Notes: generated by a model from the letters alone, not told the origin. DNA of 64,000 nt from Hydractinia symbiolongicarpus (GCF_029227915.1 NC_079883.1:5456001-5520000); one strand, 5' to 3'. Positions 12,181-27,200 are shown, numbered from the stretch's first letter. Numbers and translations are program-made.

Positions 12181-13581
12181 GCTTATCACAGGAAATATGG
12201 CCCTTCATATTATACTACGTTTGTTTCAGAACAAGTTTAAACTTTGATGGAAAAATATCTTTATCCTTCACAGGAGGTCGAGATAATACGAAAACAGTTT
12301 GATATTTATTATTATTTTTATTTGACTTCCCCCTAAAATGCTATTGGAAACCCCCCCCGTGTAACTCTTCGTAGCGAAAAACAAAGAAAAATATGCTTTA
12401 TAATGACGGGTAGACAACATTAATCAATTTTTAGATTCTAGTGCTAATTATATCAATGTCGAGTTAAAAATTTTCGCTGACTAATAAAACCATTTCAAAA
12501 CCTGTCAACAACTTTAATGTTTTGATGAGATTTGTGTTTTCCTGTAAAATGAATCATGATGATATTTTCATGTTTTTTACTCATTATTATTATATAATTA
12601 TATTAGTGAATCATTGATAAGCTTATTTGCGATATCAAATAGGACGTTAATATTGCTAATATTACATTATTTTTAAATAATTACAATTTAGGAAATAGTT
12701 TATTGCTTTTAGATGTAAACAGTAGTTCGCAGAGTGCTGAGATAAATAACGAAAATATGACAATATTGCAAGTGCGATAACTTATCATATATCACTATAT
12801 TTAGAGTATACTCAGTAGATTACTGTCCAATCTCAGTCATGGTTTATGAAGTTTTGCATTCAATAGCGAATAAAGTAGACAATGTATATGGAATAACTTA
12901 ACCTATTCCACGCTATTTCTCTGCCAATCGGACTGTATAATAAAAAAATAAGTACGCATTGCGGTCGTTCCTTTAGAAATAAATAAAATAACATATATTT
13001 CGTGTAGACCAGCCAATCAAAGTGCAAGAAAAACTCAACCATATGATAACAAATTTTATCAAAAAGAAAAAATATTTCGCCTTCTAAGAATCTATCTTAC
13101 TGAACCAATAGATCAACTTATTTTAGAGCTTCCAGACTTTGCTTTAAATGGACACACTGAGATGCCCTTCTTTATAAATTCTGACTGGACAAATCTGAAG
13201 TGATAAAATTTGGAGTGATGAAACTTGGCAGCATTTTAACGGCCTTAGCGTTTTAGCGATTACATTATCAAAGATATTAAAAATAAAAATGTATCCCAAA
13301 TCCCTTAAAATCGTAAATTTATCTAGGAAAGAAAACGAGTAATAAATTTTGAGAGAATGTGAATGGAGCCTTAGATCGCCCGCTGTTACTTACAATATTT
13401 CAAACAGGCGAAATAGTATGCATGCTAACCTTTCACATACTAATGAAACATTTGAGTCATCTTTAGAAATACTTGGTATATGCTACCACAATTTTCGTCA
13501 CCGCATAAACTTCCCCCTCCAATAGGGTTCTAATGGGGATGATGGGGAATACCAAACAACTACCCAAAACAAAACAAATAT

Positions 13582-16500
13582 TCACTTCTTTTTGCATTTC
13601 TTTGGAATAATATAATCACACAACATCTCAAATAAACATTTACTTGCGATGACGTAACAAGGAAGTAGGCAGAACTTTATAAATGCTATCACGTAGAACG
13701 TTAAAATGCTTTTTTGAGGAATATCAAAAGATTCGATGAAATAAACTAAAGGGCATATTACAAACATACCAACGACACTGAAGCATCCCGGAAGTTTTCC
13801 TTCTAATATTACATCTTTAGCCTGAGGACCAAGCAAAACATTCAGTAACCAACTAGTTAGCCCGAGTCCTGTCAGACATCCAGCATCTCTTATAATGGCA
13901 AAGAACAGCGTTGTGTCTAAATGTACCCAGTCACGTGATTTGCAATGTTCTAAAGCAAGGTTCACAGTTGCTAGCGGATTTAAGTCAAGAAACTGCAGCA
14001 AGTAATATAACATTACGCCAATCAAGAGACAGGAACAGCCACAAAATGCTGCTTTAACACTGAACATAAGGTCTACAGAATGAGCTGTTAGGACGCTGTT
14101 AAGTAATAAGGCACAGCAACAACCAACGATCGCCCCAACTATGACCTGATGTGGAAAATGAGTAGCTATATAAACTCTTGAGATGCACACCAATGTCACA
14201 AGGCTTACCAGACATGGAACAGTCACCATAAGAAACGCCACCTTTGTTTTCTTAGAACGAATATGCGACGCAATGTGAAGAATGAGCAAAAATCCAAGAG
14301 AACTGTTCGCCATCACGTGTCCCGATGGAAAACCTGACAAAAATAAAAAAACGAAAAATTTTAAAAAAGGGGCCTCGAAATTGCAGTATAGTAAAAAATC
14401 TTTCTTTGCACGGATTACTGTCTATCATTTCCTTCCTAAATTTTCGCTGACCTCGTTCGTGCAAGGTTCCTTATACGGAGCAATGGCTATAAGAACTTTC
14501 AATTTTTTATAATTTTCCACACATTTGGTTTTACAGAACAAAATCAAGCGACAACAACAACAGTAACATAATGCAGGGATATTTAAAAAAAATATAAATG
14601 CAAACAATTCCTGGCTTCGTGGTTACAAACCATGGAATTTAATTAGATCATATAAGTAGACAAGTGAATATTCATTTAAAAAGCAGTAAAGACATTCTTG
14701 ACAAAACCGTCTGTTAGGGATGTTTAATAGACGGTGATTAGATAACCGCAAGCTTCTTTATGTTGCAGAAATGTTTTTAATTAGTTGTAGCAACGAAAGT
14801 GAAGACAACAAGTAAGAATGTACTTCTTTGTGATGCAAAACGCAACAGACAACAACACTATAAAGAAAAAAACATTTCTGGATGGACCCTGAATGGAAAG
14901 AGCCCCTGAATTTATAATCTTATCTAAGATTTAAATCCCAGGATGCGGCTTTTAGGTTGCGAAAAAAATCAATTATTTGTAAGTCTACCAGAACACCTGC
15001 GCAAACTCATTTTTCACGACTGATAGCACCTTTCCTGGTTGCTGGAAATAATCATGCTGCAGAACTTCCCTGCGCCTTATTCTTCCCTTGTCATTTGTAG
15101 GCAAGCAAGACAGCGATTATCACTTATGTACAACTACTGTACACATTTTTTATAAGTAAAAATTCGAAATGAGGCTGGGATATGATTACGCGAAAAACAA
15201 AATTAGGTTCAACGTTATGCTTATTAAAGAAATAAAAAAACTTAAACGCTGCCTTTAGAGCTATATCGACAGATAAAATTGTCATGTTCTAGCTTTAAGA
15301 GAACAGCAACGAAACTAAAGGTGTAAAAACACAAAGGTCAAGTCCACACAGTGTAATTTAAAATACTGTTCAATTAAAATACTCACAACATAAGAAACAA
15401 GTTTACATCTTAATTACATACGCGAATATCTAATATGAGCATAAGCAATGAATTTGTAGACAAACATGAAAAACATATTTACGGTTAATGCCGCCATTAT
15501 GTTTTTTGTTTTTTTTGAAAAAAACGAAAAAAAATCAAAAAATTCAAGTGAACGAATCCGGAGATAGCTAAGCTGTGTCGAATGTAGTTAAGGATGCGAA
15601 AAAAGCTATTTTTAGCTAATTTAAGGTCGTTTTAGGTTCGTTTCCTAGCAACCAGATTTTTCCCGCATACGGGACTAAATGGAATTTGTAAAATACTAAA
15701 ACAGACCATTAGAACTTCAGCCACAAGTGCTTTGGTTGAAAAAATATAAAGTTACCCAGAAAAAATACAGTAAATAAGTTATTTTGTAAATTCTGTTTTA
15801 GACTTTAACCATTTTTTTTTTTTTGGTTATACAGTTTATAGAATTTGCAAGTTAATTCTTCGTCATTGTTTATAAATTTTAAATTTTTTGTACCATAGCC
15901 TGCTCATTCTCGTCAAATTGTATCAATGAAATCGTATAGGGGGAAAGGAAATGATTTTCCAAGCCAAGAAAGTCGTTTATCCGTCATATTTGAGTTTGGG
16001 TATGAACCAATTCAAATTCAGCATAATTTTGTTGAATAATCAACGTAGCCTGAGGTTTATATGAAGCCTTAATCACACTATGTAATTAAACACTTTCGAT
16101 CACAAAAAAGAAACAAAAAAGGCGTCGTTACCTGGTCCTGACTCACAAGTGATAGGAAACTGCTTTATAATTTGTTTATAAGGATAAGGGCATGACTCAG
16201 AGCTCCACCAGTACGGTCGATCGTCTCTTACAAGCCTGCAGAACAAGAATTCATAAAGAACATTAGAAAAAAAGCAGTCACGTCCTGTTACACTTGACAA
16301 CCTGGAAGGAAAAGAGGGTTTCAAATTTTCCCAATCGATATTTGTGGAGAGTGTTATTCAACTATTTAGATTTTGTTTATTGTGATGGTTTGAAAAAATA
16401 TACTTTATTTTCTTTCATTGCCCATTTACTAATTGTACTGAAAATCCTTTTCCAATCTGTACAATTAGGGGAAAAAAGGAGGGGGGACCAATAAATAGAG

Positions 16501-17019
16501 GTATGGCTGAATTTCCCATGTTTTTCACATTGAGGCAGGGTGTTAATAAGATTACTGTCTTCCTAAATCAACTTGCCGAAGAAAAATTATAACTGAATTT
16601 CTTTTTATTACGAAAGGAGATAATTTTTAGATTAGTAAGTTGGTTTTATATCACCAGGAATGTGTACTTTCAATAAAAATCCATTAGCTTAAACGCCCTG
16701 TAAACATGTCGAAATATCAACAGCTATTAAAGGATTTTTTTTTGTCAACCTGGACTTTATCTCGTGTGGGAGTATTGGGGATATAATGTTAAATAGACAC
16801 ATACCATTTTAACAACGCATTCAGCCATTCCACAATTGCTGATGTCCACAAAACTTTCAGACCAAGGCATGTATCCAAGCAATATGTCAGCGGAAACAAC
16901 ACCAGAAACGTGTTGCGTGGGTCGCCCACATGAGAGAAGAGTAATATGCTACTTTCGTAAGCAGAAAAATAGGACTGGAGTGTGACCACGCCATCCATAC
17001 CGTCACAGTACAAATTCAT
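13582..17019 (-). CDS. G6PC: Glucose-6-phosphatase catalytic subunit
   Basis: Three exons on the minus strand: 17019-16805, 16235-16132 and 14333-13582. Frame is continuous across GT-AG junctions (phases 2 and 1), giving 356 residues; human G6PC1 has 357. The enzyme hydrolyses glucose-6-phosphate in the ER lumen. The phosphatase signature is complete: R78 in DDRPYWW (human R83), PSGH with H112 (human H119), and SRVYIATHFPHQV with R159 and nucleophile H165 (human R170 and H176). KQFPITCESGPG just before PSGH is also typical. Several hydrophobic segments fit the multi-pass membrane topology. The C-terminus KKCKKK has lysines at -3 and -5, a dilysine-type ER retrieval signal. The start is the first ATG in exon 1, matching the family N-terminus (DPRNTFLVLFPLTYCL..). 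Which vertebrate paralogue (G6PC1/2/3) it matches best cannot be told by eye. Confidence 0.93.
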
Positions 17020-18292
17020 TTTTAGTTAACTAAAAAAGGAGATAAAATAATTTTAATGTCAAGTCAGTTGATTTTATCAGATGAGTTCTAGAAAAATTCC
17101 CTCTGGATATTTTTAGATGGTGACGTCTTATGTATGTAACAATTTCAAGAAAAAACTATTAAAGTATTACATCCTGGAGGCTAGAAAAAAAATGTTATAT
17201 AAGCTAGGTAAAAATAAAAATAACAGAACAATGAGTTACTGACTTATGCTCGTGAAGTTTTTTCTGTTCTAACATTTTCTGGAAAACTGACCACTGTCTG
17301 GAAAGGTTTTGTTACCAGAACCTGATCTTCATTGCCATGGTTACTCACGTCGATAAATAAATGAGGTAAAAATAAGGACCGAATTAATTAAAACTTTAAA
17401 ACCATGTGAAACTAAAAATAGATGTTTTTTTACAAGGAAGTGAGAATTCGGAATCAGGTTGGAATATACTTATGGAAGAAACACAATCAGGCTCGAAGTG
17501 TGATTATATTATGCTTACCGGGGGAGCAAATAAAAACATTAATGTTACAAGACACGTGCACCATAAATTTATTTTCTTCATAAAAATATCAGCATGGTTT
17601 TTATAATAAAAAGAAAACGTTGGCACAAAGAGCTTTGATTCACTTCACCAAAATAAAGAAATGAACAGTTCTTTGTCGAATTAAAATATCCATGACGCAC
17701 AAAAATACGCATCAGAAGGATTTACCAAGGCTAAACTATGCTTGTAGTATATGCTCAAAAAAAATTCTTCTATACGAGCCTGCATAATCTTATAAGCGTT
17801 ATGCTTGTAAAAAACATATATGTTTAAAATTTTGATGTAATTGTTGAAAATAAAAATCCGCTAGTCACAAGAACCAAGAACATGTAGTGCTAACATTTGT
17901 AACGTTTCCTAAAGACAACTTTACGAAAAGCCAATGGTCAATGCCTCTCTTTTTTTGAGTAAAACATTCCTTCCAGACTTCGTACTGTCAAAAACCGTAG
18001 AGAATGCTCTCAGGGTCTTAAAAAGTTTGGAATAACATATATTTTTTTCTCAATCTTTTAAAGCTAAAAAGGTTTAAGTACTGAACTTTTCTTAATTATT
18101 TTGATGCTGCACCTAGGTTCCTAAAAACAGGCTTCTTATTAAAAAAAAACGTGTAGTAAAGTCTACTTTGGCAAACAGTGGGTGGTAAAAATTTGCAAAA
18201 ATAAAAGCAAAGTAAATTATACTCGAACTTTATGTATTCAATCACATTACCATCTCTAAAAGACAAAAAAGTTTCAAGTAATAGCTTTTTTC
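17020..18292. other. Spacer between G6PC and UTP25
   Basis: About 1.27 kb separates the UTP25 stop codon from the G6PC start; both genes lie on the minus strand. It should contain the UTP25 3' UTR and the G6PC promoter. I see no clear TATA box or repeat structure, and the open frame at 17406-17606 has no supporting features. Confidence 0.5.
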
Positions 18293-21200
18293 TCAGCTTC
18301 CCGTCACAACCATGTGCACATCTTTCTTTGACGACATCATTTGCTTGCATCTAGTGCTTCCAACAATGGCCTCTAGTTTATATCCATCAAAACGACTATA
18401 CAAAATGGTGCATGAAGCTGCGGAAGCAGATTGTTGCGCGGAAGACTCCATAAAGTTTATAATTTCAGAATAAAATGTGGGATAGTGTGGAAGTTCATAG
18501 AAAATAATGTGCTTAATTCCTCGAATGCGATATCTGAAAAAGAAAAGAGAGAGACGTAAGTTATCTACATACAGAGTAGCAATGTCTCAATTTCATGATA
18601 TATTTTTTTTCTTAGATTTCAGCTTACACTTTTGGTTTAAAGAAAGGTTTGTTGGTGAAATAAATACTTGCAGGAAAGAATATATTTGTGCGGTTCAGAT
18701 TTCCGTAACATTTTTGTGTTTCGCGGGCAAAACTTTCGCGGTTAGAAACAGTTAGAAAGTTAGAAAATATTTTTTCATCTAGTTATGACTGGGTTTTAAA
18801 AATTTTGACTTATAACAGCGACATCCTTAGAGGCCATTGCTGATTCAAACATGTTTCCGGAATAATTTTTTGCGGACCTTACTTTTTTCCGTAATAAATT
18901 TTTTAATTGTTTGCAAAAACCTCAGAAGTTTCATTCTTTAAAGTAACAGTGTGGTTTTCAAACTTTCTACTCAACCTTACAAAGTTTACATCTGCTTTTT
19001 TATTCTCTTTGAAGGTCGCCACGCTTTTTTATGTAGTCAAATTTGAGAAAAAGACTTTTGATGACCATTTTGAAATCTTTTTTGAGAAGGTGAAGGTATT
19101 TTTAATAATAATAAAAATAAGGTTTGAAGACATTTTATATTATTTAAAATAAGTTAAAAACAAAAACAATCAACAGTTTGAAAACAAAAATTGAGAAGTT
19201 TGAAGGAGTTCCGAGAAGACTTTCCAAAATTGAAGAGAACTGAGAGGTTTTTGGGGTGCATGGCCTCAAAAAAGAAGTTGGGTTGTTCATGAAAAAACAA
19301 AACAACATACCTGTAGAAAAAGTAAAATCTTTCAGTAAACAAGAGAAAATGTTTTTTCTTTTCGTGGAATAAATTCCTCGCGCGAGAAATGTTCGAACGC
19401 TTCGAATACCTACAAGAAAAAAAACATTTTAATACTGTTATGTTTCTTACATCAAGTAGTAAGCAGAAACGAAAGATAATACATTAATGCCATTGAACCT
19501 ACACCATCGCCATTAAGAAGGAAAGCTGCATCACCAAGTGATATCTCTTCTCATTGGGCTTTTTTAGTTTAGATCCAGTTACTAGTTTACCTGTGTTTTG
19601 GGTAGGTGTGTTTAACAAGGAGTAGTAAACAGGTCGAATTGGACAAAATTTTATTTTCGAAGAAATAACACAAAACACGTATATGACATGCTGAAGCAAC
19701 ACATTCATCGAGAGTTTTCAATGGTGTTTTTGTTCAGAAGTTTAAATAAAGCAATATTATTTAAAAAATACTAATTAAAAAAGTGCGCATGATTTACGTG
19801 CTATGAGTATCTCAATTAGGTATTTTTAAAATGCAATGAAATTGCGTCGAGTTTACACAAACTTCCTTATATGGGAGATTGCACACAGGCGCTGTAGATT
19901 TATGTACATGCGCAAAAACTTTGCGCATGCTTAATACCTTTGTACATATGCGCAATAGTTTCCTTTCAAAGAAACTCGCTAAATTTGGATCTTCTCTTCC
20001 TTTTCTTTCCCTTTTTCCTTCGATTTACACTTAAGCCCGTGGAAATTCAGGTCAATTCACCCACCGCTACCCGAAGCTACCATCTTGGCTCACAGGCGCA
20101 AAGTAAAGTAGTCTAACATAGATTTACATATCGCCATGTATAATAGATACGTTAATTTCAACCACAGCAGTTTTTACGTATGTCTCTTACATAAACAGCT
20201 CGTATAAAGAGTATGAATTAAAAAAAAGTTTTTAAATTCTTTTTTCGTGAAATTCGCGTGCTAAGTCGCGGGAAATGGTTCTTGCGAAGATTTGCAAAAA
20301 CGTTTTAAAGCGCTTTATTCAGCCATTTTCACTAAAAAATGAAATTAACTGTGATGAGTTAAAGTTTTCTAGAAACCATACAAGACGGCTGCTTTCAAAA
20401 GGCGGATCAAAAGAAAATAGCATAAATTTTGCAAAAGAATCCATTAGGAAGACACATAAAACATGAGCTGTGTTTTTTATTTCATACAGCAATATGTACC
20501 AGTTATTACTAATTTATAACATGTTTTCTAACCTCCAGGTAAAAGAAAAAGTATTTAGATGAATTCGCATTCATTATTAATTGTTAATCGCTTCTCATGG
20601 TGCACTAAGTACTTACTCAGATATTTGCACGAAACTCAATCCTTCTTTTTTAAAGTGGTTCCGTACTCGCACGAAATCGAAATAGGATGGAATAAATATT
20701 GCTGTGTTGTTGGAGAGCTGACCCTTGAAACTTGGTAAGACCTAAAATAGAACAAACAGTGAAAGTAAAAATTATTGTACAATTGTGTAGTGACTCAGAG
20801 TTAATTATTAGAATAATAAGGGTACTTCTAGAAAAGGGTACTTCCTCAATAAAAACATTTTTTAGAAATGATACGGTAAATTGTTAATAGGGGTTAGGTG
20901 CTGGGGATAGGTTAAAAGCATTGGGTTATAATAATTCTTCTTCTTCTCAACCTCAATCTGCCATTATTGCCAACTCTGCCCATTACTGCACCACCCACCA
21001 ATTTCTTTCTCTTGATTTCGAGATTTTTTTCCTCCTCTGAGGACATTTTATTAAATTTTTGAGGATATTTATATAATATTTTTTTCTTAATAAAATGATT
21101 TTTCAATAAGTAAATGATATATTTGGTAAATTATTGCCAAAATAAGTTCCAACCCTTTTTCTTAGAGGAAGGGGTGGAAACAAAAATATCACAAGCAATT

Positions 21201-24200
21201 AAAAAGTAAGAAAATAAACAGCCTAAAAGAATCATCAAATATCTCTTGGTATTTGAGTATGTTTTAACAATTTATTCTCGCACCTTTTCCACCACCTCAA
21301 AACTAAATTATGCGTACATGCTTAGCTGTAATATATTGACGTAATTTTTATTTGCTTAAATAAATGTTTATCAAATTTCAAAGAAAAAAAAATGAAAGAG
21401 ACAGGAAGTCAGTCGTATGATACCTTGTTGATAAAGTATTCAAATCTTTTATCAGCAACTTCAGCATAAACACAACTACCAATAAGTTGAAATATCTAAA
21501 AGTTATACACCAAAATTTTAATACAAAGAGACATATCAAAATCACTGAAGGACATTAATACACAGTTCCAACAAAATGCTTAACACGTACGAAATGTAAG
21601 AATTTTAAAGAGACAAGGGAAAGAAAGAAAAAGAAAGTAAACTATTAAATCCTTCTCTCCATAGTCTTTAGTTACAGCCTAGCCTAACACTAATCAGCAA
21701 AATTATTTTTAAACGAAGACAAGAAATGCTACCTGTGGGGTCTGGTAAGCAATTTGTTCAACTGATCCATGCACATCCTTCGGGAGAAGTTTCACTTTAC
21801 CGTTATAATCGTGCAAGTAGTTAAGGAAGATGAGAAAAAAAAAATGAACTTAATAGCGAAAAGCGTTTTAAAGATAAATTTTTTAAAGTACTTTCTGATT
21901 TTCCCTTTAAGTCATAAGTGTTGATTGACCTGATCTAGTGGTTATGGAGGTTATGGAGTTCGCGTGGTTCGGTTCACAACGTGCGCATTATTTCTTTGCT
22001 TGTTAGGAAAAGTGGGCAAGCATCACCCATGTACACCTAATGTATACTAACGGTGTTATCAACACTAAAATGACTATTCTGTATAATTATTCAGAATACT
22101 AATTCCTACAAATACTAAAAAGACATCTTACACATAGACAGAAAGCTATATCTAAAGGATTTAACAAAGCGATTATTTTCATATTGGACACGTCAATAGT
22201 CTAACATATATAATTAAATAACATGCAAAAGGATACTATGTGAAAATTTATTGCATATGCTACTCATCTCTGGAGTTTGTATGGAACTGAACCATAATGT
22301 TTGACGATAATACTTGGACCTAAAATAAACAGGAAAAAAATTACATTTAATTTAACAGGACAGAACCAAAATCAAGTATTGTTGACTACAGAGTAACAAA
22401 TATTTGAAAAATCGTATCGTATATTCAATCAAAATTTTTACAAGATTTAATTTCACTAAAAACGAATATATTTTTAAATAAATCAAACAACGTACATATT
22501 TTGTGCTACAGGATTCAAGTAATTTTCAAAGATTTTCTGTCAAGACTTTTGGTTTGAATTTGTTAACCACAACTAGTGCACAAATAAACCTTAAAAATTT
22601 TAAAAGAAAAAAAACAAACAATATACCATCCATTCACGTTCCACATACGAACTCTTGAAAAATCTGTATCGTGTGATTTTTTTGGTGTCAGATGCAAATA
22701 GTCAAAGATATGCTAAAAATGACGAAGTAGGCATTTGTTAGAACTTATTTTGCAGGTGCTGTTATTTGATGTATTTACAATAGCATTTATGAAGGGAAGC
22801 GTTTAATCGATGGATAAATAAATAAATAAATAATATCAGTTTGCAAACTCTTGATATTTTCTCGTCGTAATATCAATCAACAAGCAAAAGCAGCTCTACT
22901 TTAAAAGCTGTTGTCTCTAAGCAAAATAGCTGCCCCATATCTATATCCTGGATCCCTCCACCGAGTAATTTCCAAGGTTGCACAAAATATTGATGTGAAA
23001 AATATGTACAGCCGTGGATTTCCGTGAATTTTTCACAGGCTAATGACTAGCCTCCTTATTATTTTAAGAAAAGACAGTTAGAAAAGGTGCTAAACCTACA
23101 GATATATTTTACATGCTTGTCACAAATTGGATACCTTTGAGTGCGATTTTACTATATAAACTCCCTGCAAAGCGCGATTCTATTTAAGAAATTAAACTAA
23201 TCATTTCTTTCCTCAAATCAATATTCAATCCTGGCAAAAATATAGCTATAAAATTAACTTATCAAATTAAATTAATCAATAAATTATCAATAACTAGTGC
23301 TTCAAAATATTATGTTGAAGCACTAGTTATTGATTCCATCAGATACATAAAGCTACCATATCAGAATTAGGTTAAAAAAATTACCAAGACATGCTCCCAA
23401 TTCTGCATCAAAAATACATCCGCCTGATCCGCTATCAACATTTCAATAGACGACAGAAAGTCAAAATCTTGTTTTTCTCTAAAGAAACAAGGAAACAAAT
23501 GCCCTTTTAATAGAACCTTTTTTGTTTTCTTCAATAAAATTATCCAAGAGTCCTATTAACCACCAGCATTAGGAAAACAGAGAAGTTAGGAGAGAAGAGA
23601 ATTAATTCTATTCTTTTGTTCTTTGATCTTGTGGCCTTAACTTACAGAATTTTGTAATTTAAGGTTACCCCTAAGAAATTTTTTGTTTGAGAAAATTCAT
23701 ATTATGATTGACTAGAAAAAGGCTTGGATAGCTAGAAAATGAAAGATGGTAAACCAAAGTTACACATGTTTTTTAATATTATTAAACACAAAATGTTTGA
23801 ACTTTCTGCATTTGCCAACAACAACTAGATAAACATAGTACACTCCAAATTAACACATGGTATTGAAACAAATAACCAACCACTTACCCCTCTGAACCGA
23901 TTATTGTGCGTAAGCCAAGAGGTGAGGCAACAATAATGTCTGACATGTAAAACGGCGAAAATAGCTTTACAGTATTCTTTGACATTGATATACCAAGTCG
24001 AAAACAATCATCAATGTTTCCCTTGAACATCTTTTTAAAATCATCTAGTATAATCGATAAAAGAAAAGTTAGAAAAACACAGAGTTAAATAAAGAATAAT
24101 GTTTAAAGATAAAAACGAAATATTTTGTGCAATACCCGGTCTGTTTGCTTGTGACTCTGCTTCCTCAGGGTCAGGTGAAAATTCCTTAAGAAATCTTTTC

Positions 24201-27200
24201 TTTTGCATCACTTGTCCCTGTTAAACAGATTAAAAATTTTAGGTAATTGCCAATGTCAAAATTCTTATAAGATTTGAAGGAGCTAGATACAGATAGATCC
24301 CTGGTAGTTATTTAATTCTTATTTTTTACACATTCACTTGCTGTTGCAATATTCATTAAAATACTAGCCGATAAAGCCTGTGGAAAAATCCACTAAGGCA
24401 GAAGAACAATGGAAAAATAGGTTGCTTTAGATTTTTTGCTGACGTCAGCAGTGCATATACAAAAAGACAATTGGTGAAATTTAGTCATTTGTTGTCTGTA
24501 ATGTGTAGAGGTTGAAACGCTGATCAAAATAATGTATAGTATCGTATGTTTTTGACAAACGCCTAAGAAGATATAAGGGCTTAAAAATTTTGCTGACGTC
24601 AGCAAAGTCCCTACCAAAAGTTCCAAAAAAAGTTTCTTCACAAATTTGTACACCCGTTGCATTCCTTGTATAGATCTTGAAATGCTGATCAAGAAAATGT
24701 ATAGGAACATGAACTTTTGACAAACGGTTGCATAGATATGGGTTTGAAGGTTTTGTGATGATGTCATCAAACCGTCCATTCTGAAACGGATTCGGGGACC
24801 CAGGTTTGGGAAACTTACTCAAATTAGTCCCAGGTGGTCCCTAGTTAACCACGCGGTGAAAAATAATTGACATCACCACCTCGTTTCCAAGTTATTTGGC
24901 CTCAAAGTTTTAAGTGCACTGAAAGGGTTTCATTAATTTAATATAGGATATTGACGTTAAATTAGTGTTATTGACGTCGCGCCGTAACGTCACAAAATTT
25001 GACATATTAGACATGCAATTTTCGATTACTTCAAAGAAAATTTCGGTAACATCAAAGAAAATTGAACATATTCACTTTGCCTGTTACAGACACACAGAAC
25101 TGGCGTATTATTATATAGATTAAGTGTTTCCAAAAATGCAAATTATGTTCTGTGAAGATCTTACAATAATAAAAGTATAAAGAACAGCAAACTTCTATTG
25201 AACTGACAAATTCCCTCCTGAGATAGAAACATGAAAATATCTCATACCCCACATTCATCTATGTAAACTTTTGAATAATAATAAATAAACCTTTGTTCCA
25301 GCATTAAACACCAGCTTAATTATGCAGTTAACAATTTGCAAGCAGGAATCTTTAAAAGGCACCAATATCAAAATTTTAGGTCTTGTTAACCCCTGGTCTC
25401 GACAATCACTATAAAAAATTAAATTACGTGAAAATAGGCCTGACTGCTACCGTATTGTTTTGGTCATTCTAAAAGATAATTTTTTAATTAAAAATAAACA
25501 CTACTTCCTGGATAAATCTTGAAGGAATGAAAGAATAAGTCCCAGTGAAAAGATTTTGTTTATCTAAATTTTCAATGTATCTTAAAAAAGGTATTGACAA
25601 CGAGGTAAACTTACTCTATTTCCTTGTTATCCTTTTCTGCTTGAGTAATTTTTGCATTATTTTTCAGAATTCGAGATCGTGTCCTAAAACAAATAAACAA
25701 AAAAGGAATAACAATAAAAGAAGTCACAAGTGCATTTAAATGCTAATTGAGTGTTAAAATCATATGTTGACAAACTACTTCAAGTTGTTTGTTATCTCGT
25801 GATTTTTTTTACTTTTTTGGATTCACCCAGACAAAAACATATCACACTTAATTTCTTATGGACCATTTCGCATATGTCCCTAGCAAGTAGGTAACCAGTA
25901 AAAACAAAACATCCCTACTTAAGAACATGGTTAACAGCATGCATACAATATAGTCTTCGTACTTCTTCTCCATTCGAAAGGTTGCGGTCAAAAAAGAATA
26001 AATCTTTATAACAACCCATTATTTGAAAAAGCTCTTCTTGCAGAGGGGTTAAGATTTCTAGAAGTAAAAAAAAAAAGTGCGTACCTTATGATAATTACAC
26101 TCTTACATTATCATCCTTATATTTAAAAGTACTAGTGATGTATATAGAGCACTCCTGTTAACATTTCAACCAAGTCGTGCAATACAAACTTTAAGGAAAA
26201 ATTTATCAGAGGAAACAAAAATGGATGACAGTGACCCAATGGTTCAAGAATAACATTCTTAGGCAATAACATTGCCTAAGAATCTGCATACTTCTTTATC
26301 ATGATCATGTTTTGTTAAGCATCATCTTAAAATCATAAAAAACCTATATATTGCAAATTGTTGTGAAAAACTCTCAATATCAACAACAAAAAATTGATTT
26401 AATTAATAATGGTATTTTAAGCAATAGAGCTTCTGTTTTAAGCTGATAATGATCAAATTTTTAAGAAAATCTGGCCCAAAAAGAACAAAATGGTACAATA
26501 CACTGTAAAAGTAACTAACCTTTTTTCTTAGTCTTATTGACAACCTCCCAATTCTTTATAACATTCTCTCTAGACTGTAGGGGAAATAGATAATCGACAC
26601 ACAGTGAAAGTATGCTTTAAAAAAAATATGGTCAAAAATGACCATAAAGAGCTGAACTTTCTAAAACCACCCATGGCATGACCACAAAGGCAGACCTCCA
26701 CAACAAATAATAATGTTTTGATTAACACTGGTCAACAAAAAATAAGAAGTAATCCTACTTTGCAATTATTGTCGATCGATTTACCTGATATTTTCAATTG
26801 GAAACCACCTTAAATTTGACTAAATATTATATGGAAAGTAACTCTTTAAGGGCAATAATGAAACAGAAAAAGACCACAGTGGCATACTAAATCCACTCAC
26901 CCTTAGCCTTTAAGTATGAGTGTAAGTATAAGAAATGATGACTGAGAGGAGAAGTAACCCTGGTGTACACAATGTTGTTAACAACAACATATTTGGTAAA
27001 ACATGAAATAAGGACTTACGCAAGCTTCTTGTAGCAATTTTTTTCCATGTTCATTTAACAATATGAGATGATCCTTAATTTTGCTGCTAATTTCATCTGG
27101 TATATAGAATAATTCTTGTGTACGCCAATTATTCAAACTCTAAAAAATAAATATACTGTTTTTGGAAGTTGTCCAATTATGTATGTTACCTAATAGTTAA

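Larger units (their letters stand above)
10285..13581. other. Intergenic region without recognised gene
   Basis: Two open frames (10639-10932 and 11571-11891, 97 and 106 residues) show no signal peptide, domain or splice context that I recognise, so I leave them out. The region contains a 16-base poly-C run at 11378-11393 and a 28-bp near-palindrome at 12153-12180 (arms GCAAATTCAATAC, 2-base centre). Confidence 0.55.

Noticed and set aside
24393-24822. Overlapping 128- and 113-residue minus-strand frames
   Set aside because: Internally repetitive because they cross a tandem repeat in a UTP25 intron.
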